NCBI RefSeq assembly: GCF_014633365.1
Contig: NC_068345.1
Coordinates: 10,362,058-10,426,057 of the forward strand
DNA length: 64,000 bases
DNA from: Diospyros lotus
Lineage: Eukaryota; Streptophyta; Magnoliopsida; Ericales; Ebenaceae
Direction of reading: 5' to 3'
Part shown: positions 20,326-30,460 of the stretch, piece by piece
Layout: the number at the start of each line of letters is the position of its first letter
Numbering within the stretch: position 1 is the stretch's first letter
Made by a program: the position numbers and the translations under genes
The notes under the pieces: generated by a model
Told to the model about the DNA's origin: nothing
Seen by the model: only the letters and a program-made list of their open reading frames with translations
Databases searched by the model: none

Positions 20326-21792
20326 TAAAGATTTTGTAATTAATTTAAATTAAATTTTAAATTTCTTTTTAAGATTTTATATTTCTTTTTATTAATTTAA
20401 TTCAATTTAATTTTAATTTTGAATTATTTAATTATTTTTGAATTTAGTGGCGGTTTTTCAAAAACCGCCACTAAATTAAATTTTTTAATGAATTTTGCGA
20501 CGATTTTGAAAAACCACCGCAAATGTTAATTTAATTATAATTATAAATTATTTAATTATTTTTTTAATTTAGCGGCGGTTTTGAAAAACCACCGCTAAAT
20601 TAAATTTTTTGATGAATTTTGCGACGGTTTTGAAAACTGCCGCAAATGTTAATTTAATTTTAATTTTAAATTATTTAATTATTTTTTAATTTAGCGACGG
20701 TTTCTCAAAAACTACTGCTAAATTTAATTTAATTTTTTAATTATTTTTTAAATTTAGCGACGGTTTTTTGAAAACCGACGCAAAATTGAATGTTTTAATA
20801 AATTTTACGACGATTTTTCAAAATCGCTGCAAAATGTTAAAAAAAACCGCCGCTAAAATAGTATTTTGCGGCGATTTTAGAAACCGCCGCTAAAAATCAA
20901 TTTTTTTCGTAGTGATAGCCATAGTTTCAAATATGTAATTGGCAAATTTGTAATAAAAAATAAAAAATAATAATCCCTTTAATTAAAATATAGTTAAAAA
21001 AATGGTCAAGGGAGGTTAATATACACAAAAGAAAAATGGGTCAAATTTTCATATATCTTATTTTTAATTTTCAGCCAATACTGAACAAGCACTAGCAGTC
21101 GCCATTAGCCACCATGATTGATCGTTTTTTACGATTAAAGGCAATCACTCGACACCCTTATTTCTATCGACCAACACACACAAAAAATCAATAAAATCTA
21201 ACGGCCAAATTTCATAAATCTAAACTTAAACTTTTAGTCAAACTCAATGCGCATAAATGCCCTGGGAATTGCCATCAGCCATCATGGCAAGTGGTTTTTG
21301 GCAATAAGAGCCAATCACCAGACACCCTTATCTTCACTAATTAATATATTCAAAATTTAGAATTTTTTAAAAATTCAGGGTAAATATTTAGAAAAAAAAA
21401 TAAAAAAATACTAAATTATTATATATAATAATTTTTTTTAAAAATCCAGGGTGGGCAACTGCCCACCCTTGGCTGCATGTGGCTCCGCCACTGGTCACGA
21501 CCCCGAATTCAAGAGGCCATAACTAAAATTTAAATAAAAATACCTTCCGTTTTCCTTACTCTTCTTTTGCATAGCATAAATGCAATGGTTACAACATGAT
21601 CACTCTCATATATAAATCAATCAGAACACTAGTGAGGATTACAACATTAGATCCCTTGGCCTAGCACACCCCCAGAATTTTCACGGTCGAGATAACCCTG
21701 TATGCAACACCTATACATCGACCTCCTTAGGCCTTTGGGCTTCTCTTATCGAGCCACACAAGTCCTTGAAATGATGCAACAACAAGGGTGAA

Positions 21793-22690
21793 TCACAAAA
21801 ATCAGCAACTATAAGAAGAAAGGCATTAAACCTAACTAGAACTTTCTTTACCTCCATGCATTATCATGCCAATGCAGTAACATAACATGCCATGTACCAT
21901 ACGTGCTTCTATCCTGAATCCATAACATACAGTAACTTCCACATAAACGGTCCTTGGGGCCCACATAAGATACACACATTGGCGCCCAAGTTCCACATAC
22001 AAACTTTCTAGTAGCCTAATATAGGCTACCACATCATTATTCCCGATCTGCTTTTCATCACATCATTTGGTTTTTTCTATCATCAATATCATACATCATC
22101 GTAACATTTAGTTGCCGTGGGTCTCATCCCCACGATCTTACACACCGTTGTGGGCCTTGCCCACCTCTCATGTCCACTCATATACTAACCATGCAATGCA
22201 ACACATAAGAAATGCAATGGCTTGTGCAGCATAAATGTGTGTCACAAGAATCAGCAACTATAAGAAGAAAGGCATTAAACCTAACTAGAACTTTTCTTAC
22301 CCCCATGCATTATCAAACCAATGCAGTAACATAACATGCCATGTACCATACGTGCTTCTACCCTGAATCCATAACATACAGTAACTTCCACATAAATGGT
22401 CCTTGGGGCCCACATAAGATACACACATTGGCGCCCAAGTTCCACATACAAACTTTCTAGTAGCCTAATATAGGCTACCACATCATTATTCCTGATCTGC
22501 TTTTCATCACATCATTTGGTTTTTTCTATCACAATATCATACATCATCGTAACATTTAGTTGCCGTGGGTCTCATCCCCACGGTCTTACACACCATTGTG
22601 GGCCTTGCCCACCTCTCATGTCCACTCATACTAACCATGCAATGCAACACATAAGAAATGCAATGGCTTGTGCAACATAAATGTGATGTC
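21793..22690. repeat. tandem duplication of a 449-bp unit in the gypsy-type LTR
   Basis: Units 21793-22241 and 22242-22690 align base for base with an offset of 449 and only a few differences (for example CATAAACGG/CATAAATGG). This creates two near-identical short open frames on the minus strand, which are not genes. Confidence 0.92.
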
Positions 22691-23671
22691 AAGGCCCTCA
22701 TAATCCAAACATCAGGCCATGCTACGTCCACATAAGAACACACACATGTGAAATGCTCTAAATGCATATGCTCACCTAGTATACCCAAGTTGGCACTTAA
22801 GCCAACTGGGTCATGCCAATGCACACACATCCCCATACACAAAGCATGTCCCCTTAATGAATATAACCCAATCCCCATGCATCACACAAACGCAACATCT
22901 TGATATGCACAAATCAAGGTGGGTGACCAGCAATACCAGCTTTCCTAGTCCATCTATAGCTAATCGTAATAGCTAATGACTAGCGCCCATACATCCAACC
23001 ATCAGCATCGGCTGCCACAATCTACAATGGACAGTTAGTAGCTTTGCATCTCACACCCTTAACCACATACAACTATCATTAACTTAAACACTTTAACTTA
23101 ATGCCCCATAACTTTCCCATAACTCTTCTTTCGCTTTTCCCGTTAGCACTCTTACATGACTCCATAAACTCATCTCATACATTCAATAGACTCTTTTTTT
23201 GCTTTAACCCTTTTTACATCAACATGCACACTTTATAACTCAGTAAACTAAATAAACCAGATCAAACCCATACATCATTTTCTTGCAAGACGATGCAATA
23301 TCTTGTGTACGCCTAAACCTAGCCAAGAAACATCATTCCCAAAGATTAATAGAGTGAAACAAACCCTATTTTCATGCTAAAGAGAGAGGTTGCAACGAAA
23401 TCAAAGAAACAGAAGATAACTCATGGATCTTGCAGTGCTTTAGCATAAAGGAGATGGGAGGGAGCTTGCCTTAATTAAACTTCTCTTGCACTATTTTCTT
23501 CAACCTTTTTCCCTGCTTCTTGTTGTTAGCTACATCTTCTTCTTCCCCAGATCTCCTCTAAACTTTTTCTTCTAGCTCCAGCCACCGTTGAGCTTCTTCT
23601 TCTGATCTCTTCCTCTAGCCGAGCCTCCCTCCTCTTATTTATAGCCTTCTCACAACTACATCCTCACCATA

Positions 23672-24056
23672 CCCTTAATTAATTTATGTCATCATTAGTT
23701 TTATTAACTCACTTTTTTCCATTCCTAACACCTCGCCTCATTACTCCTCATCATACCCTTAATTAATTCATGCCATCATTAGTTTTACTAACTCATTTTT
23801 CCCCATTCCTCACACCTTACCTCGTTACTCCTCACCATAATCTTAATTAATTTATGCCATCATTAGTTTTACTAACTCACTTTTCCCCATTCCTAACACC
23901 TCACCTCATTGCTCCTCACCATACCCTTAATTAATTTATGCCATCATTAGTCGTACTAACTCACTTTTCCCCATTCCTAACACCTCACCTCATTACTCCT
24001 CACCATACCCTTAATTAATGTATGCCATCATTAATTTTACTAACTCACTTTTCCCC
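23672..24056. repeat. 84-bp minisatellite, about 4.6 units
   Basis: The block CCCTTAATTAATTTATGCCA recurs at 23672, 23756, 23840, 23924 and 24008, exactly 84 bp apart, each followed by CATCATTAGTTTTACTAACTCA and a TTCCCCATTCC segment. On the minus strand it lies upstream of the TATA motif at 23638-23643, so it would be in the U3 promoter part of the LTR. Confidence 0.9.
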
Positions 24057-24570
24057 ATATCTGCATACGGCTCCTCCTTCTTTATCTCACATATCCGAAT
24101 ACTTGCTCCCATATCCGGATACGCATCTTGGCATATCTGGATGCCCCTCAAGCTATCTGAACAAGCCATCATCATCTTCTCTCACATATCTGAATGCATA
24201 ACCTCTCATATTCAAATACTCCTCACACCATCCGAATACACTTTTCTTTTCCTTCGACATATCTGAATACTCATCCACATATCTGAATGCCTCCTTGCTA
24301 TCTGAATAAGCCTTCATCTTTCCTTTTTCACATATCCTAATAAGCTTCTTATATTCGAATATATAGCTCCACGTATCTGGGTGAGGCTTTATGCTATCTG
24401 AATGGGACCTCCACATATATGAATGGGGCTTAACATATCCGAATAAGGTTTCCCCTTATTCAAATATCCCACCTTCCTTATTTGCCACACATCCAAATAT
24501 ATAACTTGTTACATCCCAATACACCCTAACATGTCTGAATACATCCTAACCAAGAACAGAATCTCCTATC
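24057..24570. repeat. degenerate repeats of a CATATCTGAATAC-like word
   Basis: Irregularly spaced copies of CATATCYGAATRC (about 15) fill this part of the LTR. They produce open frames without other support. Confidence 0.65.
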
Positions 24571-24713
24571 TCGAACCTTTTTTGGTCTCCAAGCCTCCTC
24601 GGATTAACTTCTTCGCTTAAAGTTCCTTCAAAACACACATTGTTCTTCTATTTTCCCCAGGAACAACCATTGAAACCACCCTACTCTTTATCAAAAAACT
24701 TTGGGTCGTTACA

Positions 24714-25020
24714 AAAAAAACTTAAATCGAAGAATATATAGAAAAATCTTAAAACATCAACACTCCTCCCTAAGATTTTTCTTTGCGAATCCCAGTTTCT
24801 ACCTTAGAAATTCAAATCTACCTTCCCTAAAGCCTCAGTCATTATGTCAACTACTTGCTCATCAGAACTATAATGCACCAATTGCTCTTCTCCTTCTTTT
24901 TCAGCCTACCTTACAACATGAAATTTGATATTTATGTGCTTAGTCCATCGATGATACACAGAGTTTTTTGCCATCGCAATAGCATATTGATTATTAACCA
25001 TATTGTTCCTTCCAAACCAA
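24714..25020 (-). pseudogene. Ty1/copia RNase H C-terminus with 3' LTR start
   Basis: On the minus strand 25010-24770 reads NNQYAIAMAKNSVYHRWTKH, then a stop, VHYSSDEQVVDIMTEALGK and a further stop. This is the end of the copia RNase H domain (DNxSAIxxAKNPVxHxRTKHI) followed by its usual tail. A purine run (GGGAGGAG) then abuts the LTR start TGTTGATG at 24762. It is a 5'-truncated remnant of the element whose LTR ends at 14752. It opens onto unrelated DNA near 25020-25066. Confidence 0.8.
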
Positions 25021-25120
25021 AAGGGAGGCGGTCAGACGTGAGCTCGCAACAAAAGGGAATGGTGTATGGTATCAGAGCCTAACTCCTTGTTTCAAGGTCT
25101 AACAACCTAAGGAGAGATCT

Positions 25121-26384
25121 ATGGCTCTTAAGGAAGGTTATCCTATTAATGTGGCACCTTATTTTGATGGCTTTTATTATGATTTTTGGAGGAAAATAAT
25201 TTGTATTTTCATGACATCCATCAACTGTTATTTGTGGTATATTGTGGAAAAGGGTTTTGTTTTAAAACCAAAGATGGAATGGGATGATCGTGATAAAATG
25301 AATTTTTCTTTAAATATTAGAGCTATGCATATTTTACAGCATGCCCTAAGTGATGATATTTATGTTAAAGTTTCTAAATGCTCCAATGCTAAAGATCTTC
25401 TAAACACTCTTGATTCATTATATCTTTCTAACAAATGTTGTGAGCAAGTTGATGAAAATTCACAAGTTGAAAATTCATTGAATTATCAACAAATAGAGGA
25501 GAAAGGAAGTTCCCGTGCCTTTAGTGAAGAAAGCTCAAACATGTGTTTCATGGTAAATGAAGAAGAGGAGGTAACCTCTACTTCTACTCTTGTTATTGAT
25601 ATTGATCATGAGTCTAGTTCTTCGTATGCTTATAATGATGACAGTGAGAATGATTTTTCAAATGAAGAGTTATTGAATGCTTTGAATGATTTATATGAAA
25701 ATTTTGAAAAGCTATGTTTGAAAAATAAATCTGTTCAAAAGAAATTAAATCTACTGTCAAATGAATTGGAAGTATTGAGATCAAATAATGAATATTTTCT
25801 TGCTTCCAATAAAGAATTTTCAAAGGAAAATGCTTTGGAAGATTTTGAATTGAAATCCTCAAATAGTGCATTAAATGAGAAATCCAGTTTAAAGAGGAGA
25901 TTTCAAACTCTTATGATCATGAAACAGGTGTTGAAATTTTTTATAGTCCAAGAGCAAAAGTCAAAAGCTCATATTTACACACCTATCATGAAATTAAATG
26001 TTTTTACTGTTGTAAATTAGGTCACATTGCATACAATTTCCCTTTAAAAAGAAAATCATATTATGGACCTAAAATGAAATGGATTCCTAAGAAAACTATG
26101 CATTATAGTTTTAATCCTCGTTCTAATCCTCAAGAATCCAAGCAAGTTTTGATACCAAAAAACTCTCATGTTAATTGGAATGTGGATAAGGATAAAAAGA
26201 AAACTTTTTCATAAAGAGGAAACAAAAGTCTTTTGCTTCACATCCTAGCTATTGGTATCATTTTAGAAACAAAGGCTTTGAAAGAAAGAATCCACATAGG
26301 TTGAAACAAATTTGGGTTCCTAAGGAGGAGCTTTATGCTAACAATGGTGATCCCAAGGTGGTTTGGGCACCAAAGGCTTGTGGA
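25121..26384 (+). pseudogene. Sirevirus gag with degenerate zinc knuckle
   Basis: The frame from 25121 (MALKEGYPINVAPYFDGFYYDFW) is the copia gag start, followed by a UBN2-like region and an acidic, Asn/Ser-rich linker over about 290 residues. After a frameshift near 25980 a knuckle CFYCCKLGHIAYNF appears at about 25998-26040; the last Cys of CX2CX4HX4C is Phe. Then follow KQIWVPKEE and DPKVVWAPKACG, the tail common in this group, ending at a TAG near 26384. It could not give a working Gag. Confidence 0.75.
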
Positions 26385-27137
26385 TAGTTACTTTTGCAGG
26401 TTGCTTGTCATCCAAATATATCACAAAGAAAAATCTTTATGGATGAATCAAGCATGAAGGAAAAAGGAAGTGAACAAGAAGATCACTCCTTATTTTACCA
26501 ACCAGGTGTAAGAAAGATTTTATTAATTAAAATCTTGGTGGTACATTTCTATCCCTAAATTCTCTATGTTTAATAATTTTGATGATTTTGAATTATAAGT
26601 TTTCCATTATGATTTTGTTGAAAATTTCTATTCATAATGTCAAATATATTGGTTTCTCAAAATTAAGGGATATTTATAGTGTTTTGATATAGGCAGTGAC
26701 TGAGGGGGGAGAATAAAAATTTGTTTCCCTAAATTTTGTGCTAGAAAATATTGTCTTGATAAATGGTCTTAAGCACAACCTAATTAGCATATGTTAATCA
26801 TGTGACAAAAGATATTAAATATGCTTTAATGCTAATTCATGTGAAGTATCTTGTCACAAAGAAAATGAAATGAAGATCATAGAAAACAGGATAGAAATTG
26901 TACATAAACTTATTCTCATCTAGTATAAGAGAAATGCCTAGTATCATTCATCTCCCATCTATTTATCTATGGGATAATGAACTAAGTCATGCAAATATGA
27001 ATATGCTTCTATAATCTATCCAAACACGATCTTGTTGAAAGATTGCCTAAAGCTTAAATATGGAAAAGACCACAGTTGTGGTGCATGAATGAAAGGCAAA
27101 TAAAAAGATATATTATTTAAGCCTAAAAATTAAATAA

Positions 27138-28965
27138 CAACCCCTAGGTCTCTAACTTCCCTTTATTTAGATATTTTTGGTCCTATGAGAAGACGAAACT
27201 TAGGTGAAAAATAATATGTGCAAGTTATTATGAATGATTACTCTAGGTTCACTTGATAATATTTCTTGCATCTAAGAGTGAAAACATTTAGCCCATTTGA
27301 AATTATTTCAAAAGATAAAAGTATGTGTATTTCAAAAATTAGAAAGTGAATATGGGGAGATTTTGAAATGAACAATTAAGCACTATTGTGAAGAAAAATG
27401 ATATTGATCATAATTTTTTTTGTGCTAGAATAAAATGAGGTAGTTGAAAAGAAAAATAGATCTTTACAAGAAATTGCTAGAATTGTGCTATGTGACAAAA
27501 TTACTTTTTAGTCCAAGCCATTAACACCTCATGCTATATGTTGAATGGGATTTCTATAAAGCCTATTTTAAAGAAAACCCCTATGAGTTCTAAACCAAAT
27601 ATTCCATATTTTCATGTTTTTGGTAGTACATGCTTTATCCTTAACAGTGGTAAAAAAAAAAAAAAAAAACTCTTTAAGAAAAATTTGATACTAAGAGTTA
27701 GGAAAGATTTTTCTCAGAATATTCTACTTAAAGTAAAGCATATAGGGTATATATCAAAAGAACTCTTGTAGTAGAAGAATTTTTTTTCTAGTTATAGTTA
27801 ATAATGTGAGAGTTGAAATTCTAAAACCTAAGGAAGATTCTGATAATGAATTAGATCTCAAGGAAATCAATCCATCATTAAAATGACAATATGCTTAAAT
27901 GCTTAATGAAGAAAATGTAGCTCATGAAAAGAGAAAATCATCATTTTCAAGAGAGAAAATATGTAGCTTATCCTTTCTCAAATAGAACCCAAAAATATTA
28001 AGGAAGCTCTAATGGATGAAAATTGGTTTATGGCTATGCAAAAAGGGATAAATAAATTTGAAAGAAGTAGTGTATGCGATTGGTTCCAAGACCTAAAGAT
28101 CACCCAACCATATGAACCAAATGATTGTTTAGAATCAAAATGGATAAAAGAGGAATAAAGCTAGATTAGTAGCTTAAGGGAATGGTCAAGAAAAAGGAAA
28201 AGATCGTGATGAAACCTAGGCTCCCGTAGCAAGTCTAGAAACCATAAGAATGTTGTTGGCATTAGCATGCCACAAATCCTTTACGCTCATCAAGAGAATG
28301 TCAAGAGTGTCTTTAAGTGGTTATAAATGAGGAAGTGTGCGGAACAAACTCCCAATCTTAAGAATCCTCAATATGAGAATCATGTGCTCAAACTCTCCAA
28401 GGCACTATATTGTTGAAAACAAGCCCCTAAATCATGACATGAAAGTCCTAGCAAGTTTATTCTAGAGGAAGAATCTAAAAGAGGTCAAATAGATATAACA
28501 TTACTCTAAGCCTCATAGCAAGGACATTTTATGAATCTACAAATAATCTATGTAGATAACATTTTATTCAAATCGTCAAATAAATCCCTACGGAATCAAA
28601 GTGTCAATATAATGCCAAGGGAAATTTGAAATAAGCATAATGGGAAAGTTAACAACTCTTCTAAAGATTGCAATCTAGGCAAGAAGATAAAAGAATTTAT
28701 ATATCTCTTCAAAAATACATCTTCTTAAGAAATCTAATTTTCTTCAAAAGCAAATTAGTAGCCACTCAAAAGAATAGTACATCAATCCTAGACAATTATG
28801 AGAAATGCCAAATGGTGGAAAATGAGCTATATAGACATATGATTGGACCATTGCTATATTTGATAGCTAGCAGGATGAGCATCATGTTTAGTATTTGCCT
28901 ATATGCTAAATTTTAATCCAATCCTAAGAAATCCTATCTTGAAGGCAAATTAGCTAAAAAGAACA
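27138..28965 (+). pseudogene. Sirevirus pol remnants: integrase, reverse transcriptase, RNase H
   Basis: Recognisable pieces in order are: integrase core near 27150-27255 (LYLDIFGPM ... VIMNDYSRFT then TGA for the expected Trp); integrase C-terminal part near 27525-27650 (PNIPYFHVFGSTCF); RT N-part near 27985-28155 (KEALMDENWFMAMQ, ESKWIK); RT near 28158-28270 (KARLVA*GNGQEKG, APVASLETIRMLLALA); and the RT/RNase H connection near 28838-28960 (MIGPLLYLIASRMSIMFSICLYAKF). Many stops and frameshifts separate them. The protease and the catalytic YVDD box are not clearly readable; IYVDNILF near 28543-28566 may be its remnant. Confidence 0.75.
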
Positions 28966-30460
28966 CTAGTGATCCATGACAAGTTATAAGAAATTTCCTA
29001 GTGTCTTTGTTTAGAAGGAAGTGAATTTCCATTCCATTCTCTTTCACTAAAAGTGATTATATAGTTGCTTGAATCCTATGGATGGAACAAAAAGACTATG
29101 GCATAAATCCTCACAATATTCCAAATCAAATGTGCTAATACAAATGCTATAGCCCTAGCAAAAATTCAAGGAATCTTGCTTAAAAAGAAAATATCAATTG
29201 CTATCATGTCCAAATCTATTGGAAATCAAACTCTAGATAAATCCCTATCAATCCTTGAGTTCAAGAGATTTTATCTGAAGAAGTTTCGATCCTTCATGTC
29301 TTTCAAATCTATCATTGGTTAAATCAAAGAGATTTGCTATCAATCTCTTAGATCTCAAAAATTGATAAATGATATATTCTTGATGGCATATAGTATTCAT
29401 GTCTTGAATCATTTATAATGCTATTTTTTCTTGTATGAAATAGCTTGATTATCTTTGTGTGACAAATGAATACTTGAGTATGAAATCATGCTTTATTTAC
29501 TAAATGATCATCTTGCTTCTTGAAGTTATCTATATGTAATGATCCTATGTGATTACAAGTATGGCTAAGATTATCAAAAGACAAATGTATGTTCTTAAAG
29601 CCTATCCTTAATATGTCTTGCATTAAATCTGCCATAACTTGTTTAGATTTATGTTTTTGGATGATCACTTATTCTTTGAATATATATATATATATATATA
29701 CACATTTGTGGTTCATTCCTCAAATTTATGATCATTGTCATATTTTACTCTTACGAAAATCATTTGAATTGAGACAAATTGCTATTCTATTTTTTATATG
29801 AAAAATATCTCTATATCTTAAAACCTCCCGTATAAGTTTAAGGGGGAGTCTTTTTCAAAGAGAGTCTTTCTTTTTGCTTGAAATGATTTATTTCACTCCT
29901 ATATTGATCATTTAATGTATATGCCTCTTATATGATGAATGGCTATGCATTTGATCTAGTGCTTTGATTGTTTAAATATGAGTGATTACTTTGAAAGATA
30001 TAGATTGGCTCTGATATGATCATGAGTTTGCATTATGGTATGAAATTTTTTTTTGGGCATCTCATGAAAAAGGTTTTTTTTTATATATATATATGGCATG
30101 TGCTCAAAAATTATGTTTGATATTAATAATGTCATCTTAAGGGGGAGCTATCTCTAGTTCTTAAATCTATCTTTACTTGGTTATGTTTATCTCCAATTCA
30201 TTTCTATTGAAAAGATTTTGGTTTAAGGGGGAGATTATTTATTTTAAAGATTTGTGAAATCGTTTGAAATGTTTTTATTTAAAAATGAAGTTTTTCAATC
30301 TATCATTGGGGGAGAGTTAAAAAGGGGGGAGAGAGATTATCTTTTGGTTTAAGGAGGAGTCTATTTTTTTAAACGCCTTACCTTTTTGATTTATGACAAA
30401 AAGGGGGAGAGATTTATTGAAATTGATTTTGAGTTTTTTCATCCTCAAAAAGGGGGAGAT
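28966..30460 (+). mobile_element. Sirevirus 3' non-coding region with repeated polypurine tracts
   Basis: AT-rich with no supported coding region. A TA microsatellite lies at 29681-29700. Purine tracts of the form AAGGGGGAG occur near 29840, 30142, 30224, 30305, 30323, 30351 (AAGGAGGAG), 30400 and 30446; the last one directly precedes the 3' LTR and is the likely plus-strand primer. Confidence 0.7.

Larger units (their letters stand above)
15363..20914. mobile_element. CACTA DNA transposon carrying a solo LTR and a Helitron
   Basis: It starts CACTACAAAAA at 15363 and ends TTTTTTTCGTAGTG at 20914, with a 3-bp duplication ATA at 15360-15362 and 20915-20917. Subterminal arrays of GCGGCGGTTTT / AAAACCGCCGC motifs are especially dense at 20448-20895. 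Removing the two insertions leaves roughly 1.2 kb closely matching the layout of the element at 4229-5529, including its GC-rich central block. No transposase is present. Confidence 0.92.
15012..21493. mobile_element. non-autonomous hAT-type DNA transposon, itself carrying nested insertions
   Basis: The ends are CAGTGGTGGAGCTA and, inverted at the other end, CAGTGGCGGAGCCA, flanked by 8-bp duplications GTCAAGAC (15004-15011) and GTCACGAC (21494-21501), one mismatch apart. Terminal repeats of this kind with an 8-bp target site indicate the hAT superfamily. Without the CACTA insertion it is about 930 bp and has no transposase. Its right arm holds two diverged copies of a segment with GCCAYYATG and GACACCCTTAT near 21100 and 21270. 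Confidence 0.85.
15003..24713 (-). mobile_element. Ty3/gypsy-type solo LTR split by a hAT element
   Basis: It starts TGTCAAGACCCCG (15003-15011, resuming at 21502) and ends GGGTCGTTACA at 24713, with AAAAA on both sides (14998-15002, 24714-24718) as the likely target duplication inside the copia LTR. Without the hAT element it is about 3.2 kb. The only TATA-like motif reads on the minus strand (23638-23643), giving the orientation. It contains a 449-bp tandem duplication and an 84-bp minisatellite. No internal region or primer-binding site is present. Confidence 0.75.

Noticed and set aside
22281..22481. Two identical-looking 66-codon minus-strand ORFs (21832-22032, 22281-22481) as a small gene family
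   Set aside because: They are the result of the 449-bp tandem duplication in an LTR.
24057..24570. Possible CRISPR-like array of CATATCTGAATAC words
   Set aside because: Spacing is irregular, the words are degenerate and the host is a plant; this is LTR repeat structure.
25067..25079. TGGTATCAGAGCC (also 9841-9853, 44928-44940) as tRNA gene pieces
   Set aside because: These are primer-binding sites next to LTR elements; no cloverleaf surrounds them.
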